Source: Planctomycetaceae bacterium (GTDB lineage: Bacteria > Planctomycetota > Planctomycetia > Gemmatales > Gemmataceae). From it: a DNA stretch of 54,094 nucleotides. This document shows positions 16,208 through 25,200 of this stretch, in pieces (position 1 is the first letter of the stretch; each line of letters opens with the position of its first letter). The stretch is from contig PNLP01000047.1 of the NCBI GenBank assembly GCA_013823135.1, positions 1-54,094 of the forward strand. The letters run 5' to 3'. A program made the translations under genes and the position numbers. The notes beneath the pieces were generated by a model. It was not told where the DNA came from, searched no databases, and was given only the letters and a program-made list of their open reading frames with translations.

Positions 16208-17293
16208 ATGCAAACCGTCCGCGTGAACCTTGGCCCACGGTCCTACGACATCGCCCTGACCACCGGCGACACCACCGGCATCGGTCCGTTCACGCGAGCC
16301 GCCCTCCCGAAAGCGAAACTCGCGTTCGTTGTCGCGGATGCGAACACGCGACCACACGCCCAGGTCATTGAGTCATCACTCCAGGAAGCGGGGTTCGGCA
16401 CTGCAATTGCAAAAGTGCCGGCAGGCGAAGAATCGAAATCGCAGACGGAACTATCCCGGCTCTATGATGCGATGTACGACGTGGCGGCCGACCGAAGCAC
16501 CGTTGTCGTTGCGGTTGGTGGCGGCGTGGTCGGCGACCTGGCGGGGTTCGCGGCCGCGAGCTACAACCGCGGCTTGCCGTTGCTAATGGTGCCGACGACG
16601 CTGCTGTCGATGGTCGATTCGTCGGTCGGCGGCAAGACCGGCATCAACCACGCGAAGGGGAAGAACCTCATCGGGGCGTTCCACCAACCGGCCGGCGTCT
16701 GGATCGACACGGCATACCTGGACACGCTCCCGGAACGCGAGTTTCGTAGCGGCCTCGCCGAAGTGGTGAAATACGGCGTCATTCTGGATGTAGAGTTCTT
16801 TGCGTGGCTGGAAGCGAACGTGGCGAGCGTCATCGCTCGAAAACCCGAATCGCTGATCCACCTCATTCGCCGGTCGTGCCAGCTCAAGGCCGACGTGGTG
16901 GAGAAGGATGAACGTGAAGAAACCGGCCTGCGGGCCGTGCTAAACTACGGGCACACGTTCGCGCACGCTTTCGAGACGGTCGGCGGCTACGGCGCGTGGC
17001 TCCACGGCGAAGCGGTCGCGGCCGGGATGGTCTGCGCGAGCCGGCTGGCCGAGAAACTCGGGATGATCGACGCGGATATCACCCGCCGGCAAATCGCGTT
17101 ACTCAACGAGTTCTCGCTGCCCACCGCACCGCGGCCCGGCTGGGATACCGACAAACTCATTGCCGTGATGCGACGCGACAAGAAGTCCGCCGCGGGGAAA
17201 TTACGGTTCATCCTCCCGACACGACTCGGCGAAGTGAAACTTGTCGGCGACATCGACGAAGGACTGGTTCGCGACGTGCTGGAAGGACGTTGA
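16208..17293 (+). CDS. aroB: 3-dehydroquinate synthase
   Basis: AroB converts DAHP to 3-dehydroquinate, the second step of the shikimate pathway, using NAD and a divalent metal. The 361-residue length fits. Diagnostic blocks are present: VAVGGGVVGDLAGFAAA (NAD loop, about 98-114), VPTTLLSMVDSSVGGKTGIN (about 127-146), GKNLIGAFHQP, FRSGLAEVVKYGVI (about 179-192) and LNYGHTFAHAFE (about 243-254) with metal-binding Glu and His. The GGKTGIN signature points to a true dehydroquinate synthase rather than the EboD or sedoheptulose cyclase relatives. It is divergent from comEC and followed by a palindromic repeat. Confidence 0.95.
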   Translation: MQTVRVNLGPRSYDIALTTGDTTGIGPFTRAALPKAKLAFVVADANTRPHAQVIESSLQEAGFGTAIAKVPAGEESKSQTELSRLYDAMYDVAADRSTVVVAVGGGVVGDLAGFAAASYNRGLPLLMVPTTLLSMVDSSVGGKTGINHAKGKNLIGAFHQPAGVWIDTAYLDTLPEREFRSGLAEVVKYGVILDVEFFAWLEANVASVIARKPESLIHLIRRSCQLKADVVEKDEREETGLRAVLNYGHTFAHAFETVGGYGAWLHGEAVAAGMVCASRLAEKLGMIDADITRRQIALLNEFSLPTAPRPGWDTDKLIAVMRRDKKSAAGKLRFILPTRLGEVKLVGDIDEGLVRDVLEGR

Positions 17294-17300
17294 CACGCGT

Positions 17301-17363
17301 GCCACGAGGTTCATCCCCGTGGTGTTTGGAGATGTCAGACACCACGGGGATGAACCCCGTGGC
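17301..17363. repeat. Near-perfect palindrome, 25 bp arms
   Basis: The left arm (17301-17325, starting GCCACGAGGTTCATCC) and the right arm (17339-17363, ending GATGAACCCCGTGGC) are inverted copies at 24 of 25 positions around a 13-base loop. It starts 8 bases after the aroB stop. It is REP-like in size, and I recall similar text near other planctomycete gene ends. It could act as a transcript-end hairpin, but there is no T run. The rest of the 17294-17553 gap shows no gene. Confidence 0.85.
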
Positions 17364-17553
17364 TCCCAGGTGGCAACCCCGAGCGCAGTGCTGAACAATC
17401 GGTGATCGTTCGGTTTGTTCGGGCGAATCCCGCAATCGTTCCCGCGAACCGAAGATTCGCGAACTTGACCGAATGGGTGAACCTCCGACAATTCATGTAG
17501 AATTGGTGTACCCACCCTGCCCAGCTTCTCTCCATTAGCGGACGTCCCCAGTC

Positions 17554-18759
17554 ATGGCCCAGCGGCGAGTCGGATTGTGGTTCATCGGTGCGTGTGGCGG
17601 AGTCGCCAGCACGTCCGCACTCGGTCTGTCGGCCCTCGCACGGGGACTGACGCCGACCACCGGGCTTGTCACGGCACTTCCGCTGTTCGATAAACTCGAA
17701 CTCGACGAACCGGCCAGCATTGTCGTGGGCGGGCACGACATCCGGCAAGCCACGTTCCTCTCGGCGGTCTGCGAGATGCGGGCACGGGCGAACGTGTTCG
17801 ATGAGCGCACCATTGCCGCGTGTGCCAGCGACCTGGAAGCCTGGTCGAACAACCTTCGCCCCGGTGTCGTGTACAAGCCGAACTCCGCGATCACAGCGCT
17901 GGCCGACCGAGCCGACGTGCGACAGGCCCGCACCCCTCGCGAGGCGATCACCCAGATTCAGGCCGACCTTCGCGCTTTCAAAACGAGCCAGAACCTCGAC
18001 CAACTGATCGTCGTGAACGCGGCTTCGACAGAACCGCCGTTCGAAGCGAGTGCCGAGCAAGAGTCGCTCGAAAAACTGCTGCCCGCGCTCGAACGCCCGG
18101 CCCCGGCCGCGCTACCGACAAGCAGCATCTACGCCTTCGCCGCGATGGACGCCGGCTTCCCCTATGTGAACATGACGCCGAGCCGCGGCGCGACGCTGCC
18201 AGCACTCGACGAGTTGGCCCGCAAGCGTGGCGTGCCGCACGCGGGGCAAGACCTCAAGACCGGCGAAACGCTCGTGAAATCGGTGCTGGCTCCGCTGTTC
18301 GCACGCCGCAATCTGCGCGTGCTGAGCTGGGTCGGGCACAACATCCTCGGCAACCGCGACGGGCAAGTGCTGAACGACCCCGAGAACAAGGCATCGAAGC
18401 TGAAGAGCAAGGATGCGCTGCTCGCGGAGATGCTTGGCTACAAGCCGCAGTCGATCGTGAGCATCGAATATGTGGAATCGCTGGACGACTGGAAAACCGC
18501 GTGGGACCACATCCACTACGAAGGCTTCCTCGGCACGAAGATGACGATGCAGTTCACCTGGCAGGGCTGCGATTCGCTCCTGGCTGCGCCGCTGGTGATC
18601 GACCTCGTTCGCCTCACGGCCCTGGCTCAGCGCCGCAGCGAAACCGGAACGATGCCGCACCTCGCGTGCTTCTTCAAGAGCCCCATCGGCGTCAAGGAAC
18701 ACGACTTCGGCAAGCAGTTCGCTATGCTGGAGGAATACACGAAAACGAGCCACGGATGA
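17554..18759 (+). CDS. ino1: Inositol-3-phosphate synthase
   Basis: The 401-residue protein converts glucose-6-phosphate to 1L-myo-inositol-3-phosphate with NAD. It starts at once with the nucleotide loop VGLWFIGACGGVASTSALG. Further family features are KPNSAITALAD, LIVVNAASTEPP, NMTPSRGATLPALDELA, the conserved GQDLKTGETLVKSVLAP (about 230-246), LSWVGHNILGNRDG, LKSKDALLAEMLGYKP and MTMQFTWQGCDSLLAAPLVIDL. Inositol could feed lipid or compatible-solute synthesis. A sugar-isomerase-like gene follows. The last three codons and the TGA lie within the outer arm of a palindromic repeat (18747-18770), so the native C-terminus may have been changed by the element. Confidence 0.9.
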   Translation: MAQRRVGLWFIGACGGVASTSALGLSALARGLTPTTGLVTALPLFDKLELDEPASIVVGGHDIRQATFLSAVCEMRARANVFDERTIAACASDLEAWSNNLRPGVVYKPNSAITALADRADVRQARTPREAITQIQADLRAFKTSQNLDQLIVVNAASTEPPFEASAEQESLEKLLPALERPAPAALPTSSIYAFAAMDAGFPYVNMTPSRGATLPALDELARKRGVPHAGQDLKTGETLVKSVLAPLFARRNLRVLSWVGHNILGNRDGQVLNDPENKASKLKSKDALLAEMLGYKPQSIVSIEYVESLDDWKTAWDHIHYEGFLGTKMTMQFTWQGCDSLLAAPLVIDLVRLTALAQRRSETGTMPHLACFFKSPIGVKEHDFGKQFAMLEEYTKTSHG

Positions 18760-18928
18760 AACACAGATAAGAGAGAAAGCAATGGCCACAAAAAGGTACA
18801 AAAACGCACAAAAATGAAGCAGAGACCAAGAGTCTGCTGTCTTTCCTTTTTGTGTCTCTTTGTGCCTTTTTGTGGCCATTCTGTGCTTTGTCATTTATCC
18901 GTGTTTCATCCGTGCTCGTCCGTGGCTC
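18747..18928. repeat. Nested tandem-unit palindromes at the ino1 stop
   Basis: Outer arms: 18747-18770 (GAGCCACGGATGAAACACAG and onward) and 18895-18928. They match if the right arm carries one extra 10-bp unit (CTCGTCCGTG); the unit is about ATCCGTG plus three bases. Inner arms: 18782-18814 and 18847-18879, built from three CACAAAAA-like 8-mers and complementary at 29 of 33 positions. The middle (18815-18846) is unique. The left outer arm supplies the ino1 stop codon. The next gene begins 16 bases after the right outer arm. Confidence 0.85.
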
Positions 18929-18944
18929 TCTTCTCGGGTTTCAA

Positions 18945-19802
18945 ATGCAACTGGCCTTCTCCACCAACGCCTACCTGCACCACTCCTTCTCCGACACGGT
19001 CACGCGGCTCGCCGGTCTCGGCTACCGTGGCGTCGAGATCATGGCCGACGTGCCGCACGCCTGGCCCGCGTATCTGCTGCCCGAGCAGAAGCAGGCGATC
19101 CGCGATGCGCTGACCCGCAACAAGCTCGCCATCTCGAACATCAACGCGTTCATGATGCACGCGGTCAACGACCACCGCCAAAAGTACTGGTACCCGTCGT
19201 GGATCGAGCCGGACGTGAACTACCGCTGTGTTCGCATCGACCACACGAAGCGGGCACTCACGCTGGCCAAGGAACTCGGTGCCAAGTGCATCACCACCGA
19301 ACCCGGTGGCCCGATCGAAGGCCGACCATGGGGCGAGTGCCTCAAGCTGTTCGTCGAGATGTTGAAGCCCGTGGTCGAACACGCCGAGAAGGAGCAAGTG
19401 CTGCTGCTCGTGGAACCGGAGCCGGACCTGCTCATCGAAACGGCTGATCAGTACCTCGAATTCGCCAGCAAGATTTCGTCGCCGTTCCTGGGCCTAAACT
19501 TCGACATCGGTCACTCGTACTGCGTGAAAGACGACCCAGCCGACACCGTGCGTCGGCTCGGCAAACTGATCCGCCACGTTCACCTCGAAGACATCGCGCC
19601 AACACGGGTGCATCACCACCTGATCCCCGGCGAAGGTGCGATCGACTTCGGTTCCACGCTGAAGGCGCTGAAGGAAATTGGTTACCAGGACTGGGTGACG
19701 ATTGAACTCTACACCTGCCACGAGAACCCGGACGGCGCTGCGAAGACCGCCCGCGAACGCGTGCTGAAGATCGCGAAGGACGCGGGCGTTACGCTGAGTT
19801 GA
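18945..19802 (+). CDS. Sugar-phosphate isomerase/epimerase-like TIM barrel
   Basis: The 285-residue protein matches the xylose-isomerase-like/AP-endonuclease-2 barrel: MQLAFSTNAYLHHSFSDTV start, LGYRGVEIMADVPHAW, NKLAISNINAFMM, VLLLVEPEPDLLIE (metal Glu), FLGLNFDIGHSYCV (metal Asp/His), HVHLEDIAPTRVHHHLIPGEG and WVTIELYTCHENP. The metal-binding residues expected for the family are present. The substrate is unknown. Proximity to ino1 suggests inositol or related polyol metabolism, but a long repeat lies between the genes. The ATG at 18945 is taken because the upstream extension is translated repeat sequence. Confidence 0.85.
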   Translation: MQLAFSTNAYLHHSFSDTVTRLAGLGYRGVEIMADVPHAWPAYLLPEQKQAIRDALTRNKLAISNINAFMMHAVNDHRQKYWYPSWIEPDVNYRCVRIDHTKRALTLAKELGAKCITTEPGGPIEGRPWGECLKLFVEMLKPVVEHAEKEQVLLLVEPEPDLLIETADQYLEFASKISSPFLGLNFDIGHSYCVKDDPADTVRRLGKLIRHVHLEDIAPTRVHHHLIPGEGAIDFGSTLKALKEIGYQDWVTIELYTCHENPDGAAKTARERVLKIAKDAGVTLS

Positions 19803-19818
19803 ATCGGACAAGAGAATT

Positions 19819-19936
19819 AACCACAGAGTCACAGAGAGCACAGAGAGGAAACCCAACACCGAGAAAATCCAGGGTTTGAACACAACTCTGTCTCGGCCTT
19901 TTGTTTTGTCTCTGTGCTCTCTGTGACTCTGTGGTT
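19819..19936. repeat. Palindrome with arms of CACAGAG units
   Basis: The 28-bp arms 19819-19846 and 19909-19936 are perfect inverted copies. Each is AAC followed by three CACAGAG units with one- or two-base joints. The 62-base centre is unique but itself folds partly (AAACCC with GGGTTT, CCGAGA with TCTCGG). It starts 17 bases after the isomerase stop. The remaining 19937-20165 sequence shows only the leader of the next gene. Confidence 0.9.
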
Positions 19937-20165
19937 GATCCTGGTTTTGTCTGATCCTCTTCATCCGCGTTTGATCTGCGAGATCCGCGTGCCATTGCTT
20001 CGATTTCTTTTGCCGCTCGCCTGCCGCTGCACTTCCCGACAGACGTTACCCACTCGTTACAGCTTCCGCATCGCGTTCCAGCCCGTTCCTGGGTTACAAT
20101 CAAAACGTTCGGTCGTCCCGTCTTGTCGTTCGCGTCTCTCACTCACTTCGGCGGAGGGATTCATC

Positions 20166-21521
20166 GTGAAATCGTCCTACACAGCGTTTGGCGTCGTGTT
20201 ACTCGCCCTCACGGGCCTCTGGTACGTGGGCGGCGGGTCGGCGGTGCCCACGCAGGCGGCCGCGGCCGCCGAGCAACCGCATGTCTCCGCCCCGGTCACC
20301 CACAACAACCTCACGGTGTTTTTCATCCACGGGCGGGATGCCGTTACCGACACGCACAAAGTTGCCACGCTGCAAGAAGCCCTCGAAGCCGGCTGGGCCG
20401 TTGTCCACGAAACGAAGAATGTGAACACCCTGGAAGTCGAGAACAACTCCAGCGACTACGAACTGTTCATCCAGGAAGGCGACATCATCAAGGGCGGCCA
20501 GCAAGACCGCGTGTTCGCCATCGACATGCTCGTGCCACCGAAGTCGGGCCGGGTGCCGTTCCCCGCTCACTGCGTCGAGGCCGGGCGCTGGACCAATCGC
20601 GGCAACGAATCGGCCACGCAATTCACCAAGTCCGACCAGCGAATCGTGGGGAATAAACTGCTGTACGCGAACGCCACCCGCCAGCAGGGCGAGGTGTGGG
20701 CCAACGTGAAGACGAACCAGGACAAGCTCTCCGAGAAGCTCAAAACCAAGGTTAACGCCGCCGAGTCGGAGTCGAGCTTCCAGCTTACCCTGGAGAACAA
20801 GAACCTTCAGGCCAAGGTGGCCGAGTTCGAGACCGCATTGCGCACGGCTGGCGAAACCCGCAAGAACGTGGTCGGCGTGGTATTCCTCGTGAATGGGCAG
20901 GTGACGGGAGCCGAGGTGTACGGCTCGAACGCCATGTTCCAGAAGGCATGGCCGCGGTTGTTGAAGTCGCAGGCGGCGGACGCGGTCGCCGAGACGACCG
21001 ACAAGCCACTGCCGCCAATCCCGAGCACGCAGGAAGTGGAACGCTTCCTGGCGATGGCCGGCCAGCAACCCGCCGCGGGGGCGAACAACCTGACCAACGC
21101 CGATACCGATCTCACCAATCAAGATGTCGGGTTGCAAACGAACCTTGAAGCCGCAATGCCGGACATCACGGCAGCCCAACTCCAGTCTTCGTTCACCGGT
21201 CGCAGCGGAGCAACGCGGACTCGGATGCTGACGGCAAATGGTGGCAACATGGCTCAACCTGTCGGACGCGATCGCAACCCGGCTGTTCAAACGCTGCAGA
21301 CCAACGATGGGAACCAACTGCAATTTCAGGAGGTCGCACAACAGCAACTGGATCGTGTGCAGACGCCCGGAATCGCGAACCCGGCACCGAATGGCTCGAC
21401 GAGTTCGACCGGCAACCGGCTGAACGTGCAGCGAGTCGAGGACCGCGCGGGACTCAGCACGGAATCCCGCGACCCCGCTCGGCAGAACGCTCTCATCCAC
21501 AAGAGCTTCATCAAGAAGTGA
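20166..21521 (+). CDS. Exported ARPP-1 domain protein
   Basis: The 451-residue protein begins with a signal or anchor segment (SYTAFGVVLLALTGLWYVG). Next comes the ARPP-1 domain (about residues 45-285): NLTVFFIHGRDA, TLQEALEAGWAVVHETKNVN, LEVENNSSDYELFIQEGDII, KGGQQDRVFAIDMLVPPKSG and VVGVVFLVNGQVTGAEVYGS. The C-terminal 150 residues are Asn/Gln/Thr-rich and probably disordered. ARPP-1 is named from association with ADP-ribosylglycohydrolase and phosphatase genes; its function is unknown. The GTG start at 20166 follows GGAGG by 7 bases. The frame upstream is translated repeat sequence. A DNLTN/TDLTN motif like that in the anti-sigma protein is not evidence of relation. Confidence 0.75.
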   Translation: MKSSYTAFGVVLLALTGLWYVGGGSAVPTQAAAAAEQPHVSAPVTHNNLTVFFIHGRDAVTDTHKVATLQEALEAGWAVVHETKNVNTLEVENNSSDYELFIQEGDIIKGGQQDRVFAIDMLVPPKSGRVPFPAHCVEAGRWTNRGNESATQFTKSDQRIVGNKLLYANATRQQGEVWANVKTNQDKLSEKLKTKVNAAESESSFQLTLENKNLQAKVAEFETALRTAGETRKNVVGVVFLVNGQVTGAEVYGSNAMFQKAWPRLLKSQAADAVAETTDKPLPPIPSTQEVERFLAMAGQQPAAGANNLTNADTDLTNQDVGLQTNLEAAMPDITAAQLQSSFTGRSGATRTRMLTANGGNMAQPVGRDRNPAVQTLQTNDGNQLQFQEVAQQQLDRVQTPGIANPAPNGSTSSTGNRLNVQRVEDRAGLSTESRDPARQNALIHKSFIKK

Positions 21522-21535
21522 CAGCCGTTAGGCGT

Positions 21536-21554
21536 GCCGCCCCGCTGGGGCGGC
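21536..21554 (+). terminator. GC-rich hairpin after the ARPP-1 gene
   Basis: GCCGCCCC (21536-21543), a GCT loop and GGGGCGGC (21547-21554) form an 8-bp stem 14 bases after the stop. There is no T run, so termination is uncertain. Confidence 0.4.
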
Positions 21555-21579
21555 CGCTAAAAGATGTATAACATTTCGC

Positions 21580-22188
21580 ATGACCACGCTCACACCACGT
21601 TCCACCTCCCTGCTCGTCGTCGATGTGCAGCAGGGGTTCACCGAACTGTGCCCGGCCGAACTCCCCGTGCCGGGCGCTCTCGCGATCATTCCCCACATCA
21701 ACGCGCTGCTGGCGCTGCCGTTCGCGCGGATCGACGCCACGCAGGACTGGCACCCGGCCGACCACTGCTCGTTCCTCGGCCAACGCGACAACATCTACCC
21801 GCCGCACTGCGTGATCGGCACGCCCGGTGCGGAGTTCGTTCCGGGATTGCACACACAGCGATTCTCCGCGATCTGGCACAAAGGATACGACCCCGCCTTC
21901 GACGCCTACGCGGTAACGGCCCAGCACACGGGTTTCGCAGCGTTCCTGAAGGCGAGCGGAATCACTGCGGTTGTCGTGTGTGGAATCGCCACAAACATTT
22001 GCTGTTTCTTCGCTGCCCGCGATTTGAAGCTGGCGGGGTTCGACGTGTGGATGGCGGAGGACGCCAGCACCGGGATCGACATCCCCGCTGCTGGGTTGTA
22101 CCAGGCCAAGACGCGGGACGAGGGCTGTGCCCTCGGGATTCGATACGTGTCGGTGCGTGAAGTTACGGAAGCCTACCGCGGTGGTTGA
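21580..22188 (+). CDS. pncA: Nicotinamidase (isochorismatase fold)
   Basis: The 202-residue protein deamidates nicotinamide to nicotinate for NAD salvage. The catalytic triad is visible: D15 in LLVVDVQQGF, K101 in AIWHKGYDP and C141 in CGIATNICCFFAARDL. The metal site is D56, H58 and H62 in QDWHPADHCSF. Length and motif order fit PncA-type enzymes of the large nicotinamidase group. It stands alone, 58 bases after the ARPP-1 gene and convergent with the caspase gene, with a hairpin between. Confidence 0.88.
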   Translation: MTTLTPRSTSLLVVDVQQGFTELCPAELPVPGALAIIPHINALLALPFARIDATQDWHPADHCSFLGQRDNIYPPHCVIGTPGAEFVPGLHTQRFSAIWHKGYDPAFDAYAVTAQHTGFAAFLKASGITAVVVCGIATNICCFFAARDLKLAGFDVWMAEDASTGIDIPAAGLYQAKTRDEGCALGIRYVSVREVTEAYRGG

Positions 22189-22202
22189 AGCCCCGGAAAC
22201 GA

Positions 22203-22233
22203 CACGATCCAGACCGGTGATGTCTGGATCGTG
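22203..22233. terminator. Hairpin between convergent genes
   Basis: CACGATCCAGAC (22203-22214) and GTCTGGATCGTG (22222-22233) form a perfect 12-bp stem with a 7-base loop. It lies 14 bases after pncA and 32 bases beyond the caspase gene's stop on the other strand. T runs are weak on both sides. Confidence 0.6.
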
Positions 22234-22265
22234 CGTGATTTCTGGCGTCCTTTATCATCAAGGAA

Positions 22266-25200
22266 TCACGGTGCTGTGCTGGCTCCCGAGCTGAGCGGCT
22301 GCCAGGCCAGACCCAGTGAGAAGGCCTTGTCTCGCTTGGCCTGCACCGCCCACGGAGTTCCCTTGTGCTCGGTGATGAGTTTGTTGTACGCCTCCTTGGC
22401 CTCAGCCGCGATCGCCTGAACATCCTTGCCGCTCTTCATCTTCTCCTGAGACGTCAGCTTGTACGTATCCTGGCCGAGTTTCATATCGAGTGCAGGGAGG
22501 GTCTCGGTCAGAACGTTGCCCATAAGCTTGTTGTACTCGTTCATGAACGCGAGCCGGGCTTTGATCGTCGCAACTGCGTAGTCGTAGTGGGCCTGCCAAC
22601 GTTTCGACTGAGAGTCGCGGCTCGCGGCGAGCGAGTCGAGTTCCGCGTTGATCAGTTCGAGTTCCGCCACGCCGATAGCCCAGAAATCCTGCTCCTTCTT
22701 GATCTCGTTCTTGAGGGCGTCATTGACGGGTGCCTTGAAGTCGTCTCGCATCTGCGGTCCGCCCGAGGCACCACTGGTAACGGTCCACATCGAGCGGACC
22801 TTGTCGAGAGCTTCAAAAGTCTTGGCCTGGAACTTGTAGTTGGCCTTGTCCTTCAAGATCGTGTCGATCGGGATGTCGGCCTTGTAATCCTTCATCACTT
22901 CTTCCCGGAATGGTAGGGCACCGAGTCCGGCGTCGATGAGGTCGAGCTTGATCGACGGAACGTTGAACTCATTCACGATGGACGCCACTTCAGCCGGGTT
23001 GGTCCCCTTCGGCGGCAGTGGGAAGTCGAACCGCTTGGCAATCGGTTCATCCGGGTTGAACGCCACCCAGTTTGCTGGAGCCTTTCCTTCCAGTTTGACC
23101 CCTTGCTTGAGATTCACCACGGGCGACGTTGCCATGACCGCGACGCGATCGCCAACGGCCTTCGCCCAGTCCACTGTCGGAATCGGGTCGGTCTGCACGG
23201 GTTGCTTGGAAGTCGTTCGCCCGCTCTTGGCGGCGACGTATTTCATTGACTCCAGGAACGCACTGCCCGCGTACTTGGCGGCATTCGCGGTCGCACCGGC
23301 CTCGATCTGGACGTTGAAGAACTCCAGTGCGTTCTCGCCAGGCTGGCAGGTGATGATGACCTCGACGCCGGGCGGAGCCGCGGCGAGCGATTTATAGAGC
23401 GATTCGGTCATCGGCTCACTGCCGGGTCGCTGGCGACCTCGCTGCGGGTTGTATCGGCAAACGTCCCAGATCACGAGCTTCTGAGTCGCCTTGCACGCCT
23501 TCATCTTGTCGTAGAAGTCCGACAGTGGGATGAGCGTGGGTTCCGGATCGTCGAGATCGCCCTCGATGGGTGCGAGGTACGTCTTGCCGCCGACTTCGAG
23601 AGCGTGGCCACCGAAGTACACGGCGATGCGGTCCTGCCCGCGGCTCGTGGCGAAGAACTGGGTGTAGGTCCCCTCGACGACATTCTTCATGGGTGTCTGG
23701 ATGTCGTTGGACTTCGGATTGTCGGGGCGAGCGGTGTCAGACATGAAGAACAGTTGGTTTCGCTCGTTATCCTTGGGGTCGAACGGGACATTCCACTCGT
23801 TGGCGAGCCGGATGGCTGCCCCCTTGGTGCGGTCCTCGCCGCCAGCCTGGCCCGCCGTAAGCGGGTTCAGGAACATGTATTTGCTGATGTGGATGAACAG
23901 GATTCGCCGGGGGAACGCCCCGCCAACCTTCGCGTGTCCCTTGTCAGGCACCTTGATGAGGGCGAACAACTCCTGGGACTTCTTGGCGATATCGGGGTTG
24001 GTGGATCGAGCGCCTTCCTTGAGGGCAGCATCGGCCTTGTCTCCGAGTTCCTGGAGAGCCTTGTACGCGGCCTCACGTTCCTTGGGCTCGTTGCTCCCGA
24101 GGAGTTCGACCAGCTTGTATGGGTCGTTGATTTCCTTCAGCTTGTCCTTGGCAAATTTCTCGTTCAGCGACTTGGCTGCGAGAATCGCCCCGGTCACCAT
24201 CCCGCCCGTGATCACAAGGCAGATGGCGAGCCAGATCATCTTGGATTTGGCGTTCCCCTTCCGGGATCGGCTGCCGACAACGGGCACATCCGTCTTGAAT
24301 GCGCTGTTCGGCACGGACTGGGCAGCGGGTCGGCCGTTGGCTGGTTGCTTGGCAGCCGCAGGTCGCGCGGCTTGCACTGGCGCTCCGGGCTTCGCGGGCA
24401 CTCCGGGCTTCGCGGGCACTCCGGGCTTCGCGGGCACTCCGGGCTTCGCAACGCCCTGCCCGTTGGCAGCCGACATCACGCCCGAAGCGGGAGCCTTCGC
24501 AGCGGGAGCCGGGGGTGCCGCGAATTTTGGTGCAGGCGGAGCGGCAGGCGCGGCGGGCGCGGGTGGGTAAGCACCTCCACCGCCCGAGTAAATCCCTGAG
24601 GCGGGGGCAGCAGGCATTCCAGGCGCGGGCGTCGCACCGGGAGGCATCGGGTAGGGATATCCCGGAGGCGCTGCACCGCCATAGACCCCGGAAGCGGGGG
24701 CTGCCGTCGGTGGGTAGCCCGGAGGGGCGCCGTAGGGATAGCCAGGAGGAGCACCATAGGCTCCCGGAGGGGGACCATATCCTGTAGGAACGCCTGGTGG
24801 ATACCCCGGAGGGGCGCCCGGCGGATACCCTGGAGGAACGCCCGGCGGATACCCCGGAGGGGCGCCCGGCGGATACCCCGGAGGCGGGGCATACGGGTAA
24901 CCCGGAGGTGGAGCGTATGGGTAGCCCGGAGGGGCGCCGTAAGCTGCGCCTGGTTGCGGGTAGCCCGGAGGAACGGGGTAAGGGTAACTCGGCGGTGGCG
25001 GAGCTGCGGGTTGCGAGGAGACATCGGCTCCGCCCGTTGGGTCGAAGCCATCGTTCTGTTGTTCGGGGACGGAGAACGGGTCGGGCAACATTCCGTCGCC
25101 TTCATCGGCCCCTGCGTTAAAATCGAACGCGCCGGGATCAGCCCCGTTCCCGTTGTGAGGCGTCGAGTCCAGTTGCCCGGTTTCGGAGGCGCCGTCGCCC

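Noticed and set aside
17820..18770. A 316-codon plus-strand frame inside ino1
   Set aside because: Out of frame with inositol phosphate synthase and rich in Arg/Pro/Gly; a shadow.
16208..19802. aroB, ino1 and the isomerase-like gene as an Ebo-type cluster
   Set aside because: Ebo clusters contain relatives of all three, but the synthase here has true dehydroquinate synthase motifs, and eboA, eboB, eboC and eboF genes are absent.
20199..21500. A 433-codon minus-strand frame
   Set aside because: Antisense of the ARPP-1 gene, with arginine-rich, motif-free sequence.
24379..24450. A possible CRISPR array
   Set aside because: The repeats are directly abutting 18-mers in frame, without spacers, and encode KPGVPA units.
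23604..24599. Plus-strand frames of about 300 codons
   Set aside because: They mirror the caspase-like gene; the apparent GHSGLRGHSGLR repeats are the antisense of its 18-bp coding repeat.
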